From Pinus tabuliformis (taxonomy: Eukaryota > Streptophyta > Pinopsida > Pinales > Pinaceae): a DNA stretch of 64,000 nucleotides. The notes beneath the pieces were generated by a model, which made no database searches, was not told the origin of the DNA, and saw only the letters and a list, made by a program, of their open reading frames with translations. Shown one piece after another: positions 50,762-61,669 of this stretch. The translations under genes and the position numbers were made by a program. The stretch lies in NCBI GenBank assembly GCA_031772625.1, contig CM062818.1, positions 1,284,008,277 to 1,284,072,276 of the forward strand, given 5' to 3'. Position 1 is the stretch's first letter, and the number at the start of each line of letters is the position of its first letter.

Positions 50762-50961
50762 CCATACTGTTACCCGTTTTGTAGAGATAGCAAAAAAGTG
50801 ACCCGATTTCGAAAAGGGGTTATGCAGAACACACATGTGTTTTTTAAAGCTTAGTTTTTGGCACTATAAATTTTTTTATGTACATTGTGTTTTATAATGG
50901 TAGTGTTTTTTATGCTGATTTAAAAACGTGGTAATTCTGCACCAGAATTTTTTTTAAAAGG

Positions 50962-50992
<31 letters not shown>

Positions 50993-51622
50993 TTTTTTTT
51001 TTAACTTTTTTGATTTTCTAATGTATGAAATGTAAATAATTATTTTGTAAACTTAATAATTTTTGAAGTGGTCTTTTTCTTCATATTTTCTTGTTTTTAT
51101 TTTTATTTTATTTTTTTGTAGTGAGGTTTTTATTGTTTTGCATATTTAAAGAAGAAGGTTGATATTTTGAATTTTCAATATTCTACATATTTATACATTG
51201 TTAATTAATTTTTCAATCCACAAGAAATAATTGTTTCTAAAAAACAATATTTTCTAACAATTGACATAAAAATAGCCATTTTTAACATAAATATAATTAA
51301 AAAACTACACGTTTTGATAATTTTTTGCTACAATTGACATGCGAAAATCACAATTTTTATACGAAAATTTTAACTAAAAATAGTTAAATAATAGTTTTTT
51401 TTATGAATTTCATATCAAAATAATAATAATAATCACTTTTTTTTTCAAAAAATAATGGTTAACTTAAAAATTAATGCGAAAATCACATATTGCAAATATT
51501 CAACGCATAACAACCTTAATTGAGTGTATATTCTTCTCATAAAATGTCAAAGTCAAAATATTGCAAGTATAACTACTTAATAGTTACAAAAAATGAGCTT
51601 GATTTCCAAGAATAACTTAAAT
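50762..51622. other. Left subterminal region, 3' of the methyltransferase gene
   Basis: AT-rich, non-coding. Holds a (GT)n tract followed by about 30 T residues (50961-51002), and oligo-A/T runs. It would contain the 3' UTR of the minus-strand gene. No clear polyadenylation hexamer could be assigned. Confidence 0.6.
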
Positions 51623-54600
51623 TTAATCAACAATGTCACGTAATCCAAACTCTTCGTCCTCTAGAGTTTCATCATTGTTTTCTTCCTCAATATTTTCTGC
51701 TTCATTTTACTCATTTTTGTCTTCTAATGGATCTTTCATGTCTGCCAATCTCCCAATGTATGTCTTTCCAAACATCCCATGTAATGGTGGTTGAGGTTCC
51801 TTTGCCTTTTTTGCGACACGTGATTCACTAAAGTCCCCTTTCTTCAACCCAATTTCTTGCATTGCATATGGAAGAAATTGAAGAGCATTAATTCTTTACT
51901 GAATGAAATTGCATTGTAATGGATCTTTTTCAAATGCAATGCAATTTCTTCCTTTTTGAAGGCAACATGCTAATGTTGTACCTAGTTATCAAGCACAAAA
52001 GAAATAATGAAGTAAATTAGTACAATGACATATTAATTAAAAAAATAACATATTGAAATTCAATTCTATATAATAAAACTTACCTGAGCCAGAAAATAAA
52101 TCCAGAACCCAATCTCCTTCATTTGAACATATGTTTATAAGATAGTTAATCAATAATTGTGGTTTTTGATAAATGTTAACTATCTCTCCTTTTGCTTCTT
52201 TGTCTTCATATGTTAGTTTTCTCACAACAACATCATAACTCAGTATTTGGCTATGACTCTTTCTGTCCACCCGATTAAAAATCATAGACATACAACTATC
52301 ATCTTTTGCCCAACTATCAATATGAATGAACTCATAATCATTTATAAATACTTGATCATCACGGTTAAGAAGATTTGACTTTTGCCTGTAACATGAAATA
52401 GTAAAAGTTCAATCAACTTGTACATAAATGAATTTTTCAACATTAATCACATATACATTTTAAACGTCTTACCATGTAAGCTGCATCCTTGAATTTGTTT
52501 TCCCTTTGAAGCTTGACAATATCATTGCCAATTGTGTGTCTGAATGAAATGTCACAAATCTCCATAATGGTGATGACGTGACTTCTACAAATCCCGTAAC
52601 CAGTTTACTAAAAGCTTGATAAGTATAAGGGTCACTATCATAGTCAATATTTGGAACATTGAAACCATGGGGAATATCTGCAATAACTAGAGCATACTCC
52701 CTTTTAGCTATGAGTTTAGCAATGTCTTCACAGTCGCCTTGTATTATTGATATTGAACAGTGTCTAGCCCATTCCAAATGAAATGAGTAAGAGTTGGATC
52801 AAGTTCAACATTCTTAACACATTTCTTCCTTAGTCTTTCGGTCTTTATTTTTTCAATAAACATTCTGAAGCTAGTTGGCGCTCCATTATCATCCTTCTTC
52901 ACCTTTTATAAAATAAAAAAATATATGTGTAAGTTACAAATTAAAAATAGTACACAGATGAATAAAAACGAATGTGTAAATCAAGATACCTTTTTAAATG
53001 CAAGATAAAAAGCTTTTAATGTTGATGTAGAACTTGAATCTGGATAGTTGTGTATGACATCATCCCAACTATCTTCATTCAACAATCTAACCATTTGTTC
53101 TTCAATTTTCATGTAAACTTTGTGACTACATAGATAAAGTAACAAAAAGTCAATATAATGATATGTATAACAAATACTACCAAGAACAACATGTTTTATT
53201 TAAAAGAAAATTATAATCTAGAAATAAATAAAAATAATTCAACAAACTTACTTTTGAAATTCCTCGGACATTTCCTCCAATGATAATTCCCCTGACTTCA
53301 CACGAGATAATATTGTTTTGACAATTTTTTCATCTTTCACTCCTTGCATTTCTCTCCAAGGTGTGATAGTCATATCTTTTGGAAGCTGCTTCAAGTCAGG
53401 ACCTAATTTACTGCTGCCACATATCAATGGCTTAGACTTTTTAACCTTCTGGTTTTTAATGCCAATGTTTTCCCACATGCTAAAAATCTCATCAATCAAG
53501 TTCCAAACATCTCCAGTTCTAAATGCCAATTGGAAAATGTTATCAACACCTCTGAATATGTCACTAGGAAGGTTGTGTTTTCCACCTTTTGAATTGGGTT
53601 TCTCTTCAATTTGATAGCCTATTTCCATACAACATTCCCTTCAGAAATATGCAGTAACATTTATCCTATCCCCACCACATTTTTCTTGAAATTCACTATG
53701 AATAAATCTAACCCTTTGGATGAAAGTCATAGACATCCTATATTCATTATCTGAATTATGATCCCATGCCACTAACTTTGCTTCTATATCTGATAAACCA
53801 GCGTAAATGATACATTTCATTGTTTCAAAACGTGGGTTATTGGGATATTCCTCTATCAATTGTCTTTGAGCTTCTACAAAATGGTTCCCCCCAAGCACAT
53901 AATAATTGTATTCAAAACATTTTGACTTATCAAATGCTTCTTTGTTGGGAACTTGAACTGGATCAACAAGAAGCACATAATCAACCACATCAGCATATGG
54001 ATTATACCTCATCAATGTCTTCAAGTTGTGAATATGCAGATGGTGTGGCTTTCTGACTTGATATTGACATTGTCCTTCACTTGCCTTATAGGTTTGTCTG
54101 ACATTAAGCTGAAATGTACGACCACCATCAATTAAGTTTTTCTTTGTCAAATTCTATCGAATGGAATTTTGTTTTGTTTTGATAATGCCATCTTCTAAAT
54201 CAGCTCTTGGTGTAATGATTTCTTTGCTTTATTTTGAAGTTTCACTAGGTTCTTAACTGCTGGTAATGACTACTTCAAAATCTTCAACTTTACTTTTCTT
54301 CGTCATAACATTCTCAATAGATTTATTTTTTGGCGTTGTTACTTTTGGTCTTTTACGGCTCTTCTCAGTTCCAATGTCATCTTCAATAACGGCAACATAT
54401 GCTTCACTGTCAGTTTCAACTTCATTGCCATCAAAAGTAACTTGTTTACCCTTTCTAGATTTGTCCACTAGAGGCCTTTTTTTCTGATCCTTTGGATGTA
54501 GTTTTGTAGCATCATCAATTACTACATTTTGCTTGTTTTCCATATCTTTTTCTGACACTGAGTAAAAATTGCTGACAACTTTCATGATATCATGCTCTAT

Positions 54601-55192
54601 GAAATGAATGCCTCCCAACCTAATTGAAAAACTTTCAACAAAATTCTGCCAAATAAAATATCATATGTCAATAAAAACAAAATTAAAAAAATATAGCGAG
54701 ACACTTTCAAGAAAACAAAATACAAATATAAATGACAATACTTACGATGTTTTGTTTCATCTCATTTACAATTTGTTTACACAACTTTGTAGATACATCT
54801 CTTGTGTCATACAATGAATATGTTACTTGATATTTAATCCTTTCATGTGACTTGGGAGCTTTTTAAAGTATGTAAACAACTTCAGTGTCTGATACTGAAC
54901 ACATATCTATGACTCTTCCCATCAGCTCAAAAATTCCATTTTCATTCGGTATATCAATATATAGATATATGTTCACACTTTGACTTTCTTTTTCTTTCAC
55001 ATACCATATTCTTGATGGGAATTTCACCTCTTTTGAATTCTTCCAGTCTGAAATCATCTTCTTATCATTTGAGGCACTTGAAAGATTTGTAGCCATGAGC
55101 TCAGGTGGAGTTTGTTCACCAATGTTTTTTGAAGATGCACCTTTAAGTGTCTTTGGTCCAGAAATATTCATAGAAATCTTCTTTGATGCCAT
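51623..55192 (-). pseudogene. ParB-like domain fused to a DNA amino-methyltransferase, six exons (disabled)
   Basis: Minus-strand exons by GT-AG and phase: 55192-54746, 54645-53252, 53125-52990, 52902-52473, 52385-52084, 51981-51623. The start ATG (MASKKISMNISG) is preceded by a strong acceptor (tttctattttttag), implying a 5' UTR intron. The exon 2 start holds a Lys/acidic low-complexity region with nuclear-signal-like clusters (KKRPLVDKSRKGK, KSRKRPK). A ParB/Srx-like domain follows at about 54110-53690 (VDYVLLVDPVQVP, YYVLGGNHFVEAQRQL, GLSDIEAKLVAWDHN). Exons 4-6 encode a methyltransferase fold in the order motif IV (ADIPHG, 52664-52678), then motif I (DLFSGSGTT, exon 5/6 junction), then an acidic loop (AFEKD). 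That is the beta-type order of bacterial N6-adenine/N4-cytosine enzymes. In-frame stops: 54863, 54253, 54229, 54154, 53641, 51896, 51707. There is one frameshift near 52795. An alternative reading as a bacterial contaminant is excluded by introns and context. Confidence 0.8.
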
Positions 55193-55330
55193 TTTCCTAA
55201 AAAATAGAAACACAAATTAGTAAACAATGAAAACATATTAATTTAAATCCACAACGAAAATATATCCTAAATTTTTAATTTGTATAATCAGATAATTGAA
55301 ATTAAAAAATATTAACACTAAGAAATGGCA
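55193..55330 (-). promoter_or_regulatory. Splice acceptor and short AT-rich stretch upstream of the methyltransferase start
   Basis: On the minus strand a pyrimidine-rich tract ends in TTTTTTAG four bases before the ATG. The first, non-coding exon should lie in or beyond the GC-rich spacer. Confidence 0.55.
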
Positions 55331-58300
55331 AAAGCCCATTGACACCACCCTGTCCATCCACGGAGTGGTGGGAAATTTCCCCACCACTTACCCCACATGC
55401 CCCCTACCCCTCTTCCCTCTCAACTGACCCACGCCACCCCACCCCGCAATTGGACGGCCATCCAACTACACCCTTACCCCCTTCCACACCTCCCCCCTAC
55501 CCCCACGCCATGCCACCCCACCCCCCAACCACTTCCCCTCCCACCCCCCTCCACCCCTAGCCCCACTACCCGCCCACAACCCTAATGCCACTTCACCCCC
55601 TTTCCACTCTCCCCAACCCCCAATAGCCTACCCCCTTCCCCCCAACGTCTATCACCCTAGCCCACCCTTACCCACCTTCCACCTATTCCGCTTACCCGCC
55701 TCGCCCTCAACTGAACCACCCCTCCCCGCAATCGAACGACTACCCCAGCCCACATTTACCCCTCCTTCCCTCTACCCCTTAACCCCCCCTCCCCTACCTC
55801 ATCCCCCCTACCTCACTCCCCCGGACTCACCCGTCATCCACCCCTCCTCCCTTCCTCTCACCTCACCCCTCATCACCCCCCCCACCCCCAACTACCTGCG
55901 GCCACCCCTACCCCTTATTCCCCTCACTCTACCCCCCCTCACCCCTCATCCCCCTCACTCCCCTTGTTCCCCCTCACTCTACTCAGACCCCTCTCACCCC
56001 TCACCACCTCCTCCTTCCCAACCTTCCCTCTCACCCCTCATTCCCCCCAGCCCCTATCACCCCCACCTCACCTCACTCTACCTACCCACCCCTGCCTCAC
56101 CTTTCATTTCTCCCCTCACTCCCCTTCTCCCCCTTTACCTAGCACTCCCCCCTCACCCCTTGTTCCCCCTCATACCCCCTCCCCCCCTCACCTCACCCCT
56201 CGTTCCCCCCCTCACTCTACCTCCTCCTACCCCTCATTTCTCCCCCTCACCTCACCCCTCTACCCAAGTCGCCCATCATCCCCCTCATCCCCCTCACCCC
56301 TTGTTCCCCCCTCACTCTAGCTCCTTCTAACCCCTCATCCCCCCCCTCACCTCACCCCTCTACCCAGGCCCCCTCGTTCCCCTTCATCCACCCCACTCAT
56401 TCCCCCCACTCCCTCTACCCGACCGTTCCCCTCCCTCGAACCCTTAACTCACCCCACCCACCCTACCTCTACCTCCCTTAACACCCTCAACCCCACTCCC
56501 TCCACCTCACCCTTACCCCTCACCCCATGGCCCCCCTCCATAACTCCCCCAACCCACCTCCATACCCCCCCATCCCCTCGGCCCTCCCGCCCTACCCCTA
56601 GGATCCTACCCTCACCCTCACCCTACTCCCCCCTGGGCGCCCCTCACTAAACCTACCTACCTGTACCCCCGACGCCCCCCCTTAACCCTACCCCATCGCC
56701 CCCCCTTACTCCCACCCCCAACCCATACCCACCTCCCCCCTTAACCCTACCCCATTCCCCCCAGCCCCACCCCCTTAACCCTCTCCCAAACCCCTTAACC
56801 CTACCCCATCCCCCCCCCCGGCCTACCCCCTTAACCGCCACCGAACCCATGCCCCCCCCCCTTAATCCCCTTCCCAAACCCCACCCCCCCTTAACCCCTT
56901 AACCGTACCCCATCCCTTCCCCCCCCACCCCCATCGGCCCCCCCTTAACCCTACCCCATCCCCCCAGCCCCACCCCCTTAACCCCCCTCCCAAACCCTTT
57001 AACCCTACCCCATCCCCCCCCCCCCAAGCCTACCCCCTTAACCCGTCACCCAACCCATATCCCCCCCCTTAACCCCCTTCCCAAACCCCACCCCCTCTTA
57101 ACCCCACCCCCCCCCCACTTAACCCCACCCCATCCGCCCCTTCGACCCACCCACTTAAACCCCCCACCCAACCCATACCCGCTCCCCAAACCCGCCCCCA
57201 CCCAACCCATCCCCACCCCCCGTAACCCCGCCCCTTGCCTGGCCCCCTCCCATCCCTGTACCGCCCCTCCCCCTCGCCCTCCCTCGCTACCTCTCTCCTC
57301 CGCCTCCGCCTCCTGAAGTCCTCCCGCTCGAACGGCCACCTGGGCGTGCTTGCGGGTCGTCGGGGTGGCGCGAGGTGGGCGGCAGCGCCCCACCCCCTGC
57401 CACCCCGGGCGGGCAGGCAGGCCGCCGCGGTGGCACGGGGCAGGCGGCTGCGCCCCACCGCGCCAGCCCATCCCGGGCGGGCCGCCGGGGTGGTGCGGGG
57501 TGGGGCGCTGCCGCCTGCCCTGCACCACCCCGCCGGCCTGCCGGGTGGCATGGGGTGGGACGCTATCACCCGCCTCGCCAAGGTGGTGCGAGGTGGGGCA
57601 CTACCGCCCGCCCCGCGCCACCTCGGCGGCCCGCAGGCGCGCTCGGGTGGTCGTCTGAGCGGGAGGAGGTCGAGAGGTAGAGGTGGAGGCGGAGGAGGGA
57701 GGGCGAGGGGGAGGGGTGGGGCAGGGATGGGAGGGGGCCAGGCGGGGTTACAGGTGGCGGGGTTGGGTGGGGGCGGGTTTGGGGAGGGTTACGGGGGGCA
57801 GGCGGGTATGGGTTGGGTGGGGTAGGGTTGGGTTGGGGGGGTTAAGGGCGGGGCGGGTATGGGTTGGGGGGGTTAAGGGCGGGGCGGGTATGGGTTGGGT
57901 GGGGGGGTTATGGGGGTGGGGTAGGGTTGGGTGGGGGGAGGGTATGGGGGTGGGGGGTTAGGGGGTGGGGCGGGGGGGCGTTAAGGGTTTGGGAGGGGGG
58001 TTTGGGGGGGGGGGGGGGGTATGGGGAGGGGGGTTAAGGGGTGGGGCAGGTATGGGGAGGGGGGTTAAGGGGGTGGGGCGGGTATGGGGATGGGTTTGGG
58101 AGGGGGGTTAGGGGTGGGGGCAGGAGGGGGGGGTAGGGGGTGTGTATGGGTAGGGGTTTAAGGGGGTGGGACGGGGGACGTTAAGGGTTTGGGAGGGGGG
58201 TTAAGGGGTGCGGGTAGGAGGTAGGGGTAAGGGGTGTGTATGGGTCGGGGGCGGGGGGAGCAGATGGGGTAGGGTTAAGGGGGGGCCGCCAGGGGTACAG

Positions 58301-58800
58301 GTAGGTTTAGTGGGGGTGCCCAGGGGGGAAGTAGGGTAAGGGTGAGTGTAGGGTCCCAGGGGTAGAGGGGGAGGGTCGAGGGGATGGGGGGGTTATGGAG
58401 GGGGGTTGGGGGGTTATGGTGGGGGGTCGGGGGGTGAGGGGTAAGGGTGAGGTGGAGGGAGTGGGGTTGTGGCGGGGGGGTGGAACAGGGATGAGGGGTG
58501 ATGAGGGGAGTTGGGGGGTGTCGTGGGGGGGTAAGGGGGCTATACAGGTAGAGTGGGGAGAAACGAGGGGTGAGGTGAGGGGGAAGGGAAGGGGAGTTGG
58601 GTAGGGGGCCAGGTGGGTAGCTCCAGGGGAGTGAGGTAGGGGCCGGGTAGGGGTGAGGGTCGTGTGGGGTAGGGAGGTCGGGTGGAAGGGGGGTTGAGGG
58701 GTGAGGGGGAAAGGGGTTGCTGAGTTTGGGGAGGGGTCCGGAAGGGTGTGCAAAGGAAGTGGGTTGCCGGCCGATTGCAGGATGGGGTTGCCCTAGGCCC
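55331..58800. promoter_or_regulatory. GC-rich, strand-asymmetric inverted-repeat spacer between divergent genes
   Basis: From 55331 to about 57280 the plus strand is almost pure pyrimidine (CCCC, CCCTA, CCTTAACCC words). From about 57660 to 58790 it is almost pure G-rich (GGGGTTAAGGGGGTGGGGCGGGTATGGG words of about 30 bp in tandem). The arms are inverted copies: left 57150-57370 and right 57600-57830 match when one is reversed, and the outer minisatellites share the same words in inverted orientation. Each flanking gene would be transcribed outward with G-rich RNA-like strand. All open frames here are composition artefacts. Likely roles (inference): bidirectional promoter, R-loop or G-quadruplex region, or replication-related element. 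Confidence 0.75.
57290..57660. repeat. CpG-rich core with tandem units of about 60 bp
   Basis: The centre of the inverted repeat, rich in CG dinucleotides in contrast to the CpG-poor surroundings. Four to five imperfect units recur, each containing 'gcgccccacc' and 'ggtggcgcgggg'-like words. This would be the natural place for a bidirectional CpG-island promoter. Confidence 0.65.
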
Positions 58801-59589
58801 ACCATGCTCATAACGGAAATATTTCTTAATTTGGTTGACAAAAAATTTTAAGTTTAGAAAAAAAAATCTACTTTGTTAAACTAATTTAATATGAGAAATT
58901 TCAAGGAAAAAAATTTTACTGACCTTTCAATTGCGGAAATTCTTTGTTGAATATGTTGTTGATCCCAATGTAGCTGCTCCACAAATTCACTCCAAGTCTT
59001 TTAACGAACCTCAGAAAACCTTGATGTAACCTGAGTAATAGTGATAATGGAATATATAGGCGAAACTACGGAGATGTTTTATCGTACGGTGAATGTGGGA
59101 TTAATTAATTTTAATAAATTTTAACATGTTAATTTTTTTATGGCGATGAATGAAAATATGATAAAGCGAACAGTTTGGAATTGTTTTATAGCGGGGTGAA
59201 TGTGGGATTACCTTGTTTCTAAATGTATTATAAAAATTTAAAAAAACATTCAATTGTTTAGTAAAAATTATATACTTTGACTATTAAAATAATTTAGGTA
59301 GAAGTTGTAGTTTACAATTTTAACTTTAATGATTTATTTCATAAAAAAAATTAAGTTTAAATTTTTCATTAAATTGCATAATAAAATAATGAAGTGAAAT
59401 ATATCTCACAAAATTTTAGGAGGGAAATATTTTCGCAAAATTTTTTGGTTGGAAAATTTTTGGAGGGAAATATTTTCGCGAAATTTTTTTGGAGGGAAAT
59501 TTTTGGAGGGAAAATTTCATTCTCTAAGCTATATAATATCTTTAGGAGACTCTCCATTTGTATCATTCAACATCTTCTATTTGAAAGGG
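58801..59589 (+). promoter_or_regulatory. Upstream region of the transposase-like gene with repeated motifs
   Basis: AT-rich. Two direct copies about 100 bp apart of 'gttttatcg/agcggggtgaatgtgggatta' (about 59077-59105 and 59183-59211). At 59418-59516 there are three to four repeats of 'ggagggaaatattttcgcaaaatttttt' spaced at about 43 and 31 bp. Such iterated motifs next to a transposase gene may be binding sites (inference). Confidence 0.55.
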
Positions 59590-59705
59590 ATGGATTGTCC
59601 TGATAGTGAAGTTTCGATTTATACAGCATCAACATCTTTATCGCGTAACACCTCTATTCATATGGATGAATATAGTGAGAATTCTTCCACTATGAATAGA
59701 AAGTC

Positions 59706-60775
59706 AATTCTTCCACTTAGTCCTGATCCTAAGGACTATGAGAGCAGCGTCGATGAAAGAGGGGATGGAGAATTTCAAATAAATAAAGAGTCACAGATTC
59801 CACTTAGTCTGAATTCGAAGGACTATGAAACCAGTAGTAATGATGAGCTTGATGACAAATTTCAAAAGAATGGAGTCTCACAATGTCCACTTAGTCCTAA
59901 TTCTATGGACTATGAAAGCAACAATGATGAAGAGCAAGATGGTGAAGTTCAAAAGAATGAAGTGTCATGGTGTCCACTCAGTCCTAATTCTAAGGACTAT
60001 GAGAGTAGCAGTGATGAAGAGCGTGATAACGAATTTGAAAAGAATGGAGTGTCAAAGTGTCCACTTAGTCCTAATTCTAAGGATTATGAGAGCAGCAGCA
60101 ATGAAGTGCATGATGATGAATTTCAAAGTATGGAGTGTCATGGTGTGTAGTTAGTCCTAATTTTAAGGACTATGAGAGCAGATTTGATGAAGAGCGGGAT
60201 GATGAATTTCAAAAGTATGGAATGCCATGGTGTCCAGTTAGTCCTAATTCTAAGGACTATGAAAGCAGCGTTGATGAAGAGCGAGATGATGAATTTCAAA
60301 AGTATGAAGTGCGACGGTGTCCAGTTAGTCCTAATTCTAAGGACTATGACAGCAGCAGTGATGAAGAGCGGGATGATGAAATTCAAAATAATGGAGTGTC
60401 ACGGTGTCCACTTAGTCCTAATTCTAAGGACTATGAGAGCAACAGTGATGAAGAGCGCGATGATGAATTTCAAAAGAATGGAGTGTCACAATGTCCTCTT
60501 AGTCCTGATTCTAAGGACTATGAGAGCAGCAGTGATGAAGGACATGATGATGCACTTAGTCCTAATTCTAATGAGTATAAAGGTAGCAGTGATGAAGGAA
60601 AAGATGATACACTTAGTCCTAATTCTATGGACTGTGAGAGCAGCACTGAAAATGCACATGAGGAAGAATATCCAATAAACATCGAGTCAAAATTTCCATT
60701 GAGTCCAAATTCTATGGACTATGACAGTAGCACTGAAGAAGGGGAAGATGAAGAATATCCTCCAAGTCAATATTT
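59706..60775 (+). repeat. Coding minisatellite: thirteen acidic 29-residue (87-bp) units
   Basis: Consensus reads PLSPNSKDYESSSDEERD followed by DEFQKNGVSxC. Units 1-9 are full length, units 10-11 are shortened to about 20 residues, and units 12-13 are diverged. Each unit has an SP site and an SSSDEE acidic Ser cluster, the type of motif phosphorylated by proline-directed kinases and CK2. One unit has lost an A in a run (60124-60130), which shifts the frame. Confidence 0.9.
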
Positions 60776-61581
60776 GAAAAGCACAGTTGATCATAGTGTG
60801 GATAACATTCATCTTAATGATGATAAAAATCCTTATACAAATGATGATCTAATGATGGAGATGTTGCCAAGAAATATTGTATCCAGGAGTAGGACTAGAC
60901 CTTTTCGTATCAATGCAAGATGTTCTAGTTATACAAGGGGTAGAGCAGAATATCTGACGAGAATAAGTTCTATCAGCGCACTCATTTCAAGTGAATGTTT
61001 CCAAAAAGATTGTTTGAAACATATGGATTTCAAATTTGCATTTAAGAGTAGGAAGAGATATTTGTCAATGAATAAAATCATGCAAAATTCATATTTAGTT
61101 GGGTGCATGTAATCTACATTGTCAGGTTATGATTATCATATTAAGACTTTATTTATCTGTAGAAAAGCTTTCAAAATGTTTCATTCGATTGGGAATTTTC
61201 GTCTCTCGAGAATTCAAGAAAATTTGGAAAAGGATCCCACATTTTATTCTGAAATACATCATAAAAGACAGTTTGGGCCATTATCAAACATTGCAATGTC
61301 ATGGATGAAAGATTTCTTTTCAAAGCATGGAGAGTGTATGCCAAATAGAGAGACAATACATATTCCAGATAATTTTTCGAGACGCGAAATCTACAACTTA
61401 TACAAAGAATATGCAGAAGGTGCTGAGGGACATGATCGGTTTATTACATATCAATATTTTGTGAAGATATGGAAGAAAGAATTCAACAATGTCCGTATTC
61501 CTAATAAGACAAGGATGGGGATTTGCAGTACATGTGCTTCTCTTAAATAAAAAAGGGACAAATGTGAAGGGTTAGAAAGAG

Positions 61582-61669
61582 GTAGGCATTCATAACTTTA
61601 AATTTTAAGATTGTATATTCATCAAGTATGAAAACATATTTCTTAATGGATTTCTTTTATGTTGTGTAG
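61582..61669 (+). other. Intron of the transposase-like gene
   Basis: 88 bp, gtaggc...tgttgtgtag. AT-rich, phase 1, and joins the CX2C-containing exon to the catalytic-region exon. Confidence 0.75.

Noticed and set aside
51623-55192. Bacterial contamination or organelle insertion as source of the ParB-methyltransferase
   Set aside because: Five phase-consistent GT-AG introns, AT-rich plant-like context, and location inside an element with target duplication argue for a resident eukaryotic gene.
56600-58300. Telomere-like or interstitial telomeric repeats (CCCTAA-like words)
   Set aside because: The words are CCTTAACCC, CCCTACCCC and similar, without a regular TTTAGGG/CCCTAAA period. They belong to G-rich minisatellite arms.
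55331-58800. Long Pro/Gly/Arg/Ala-rich open frames in the GC-rich spacer (up to about 196 codons)
   Set aside because: They follow from base composition and run in several frames on both strands with no domain or start context.
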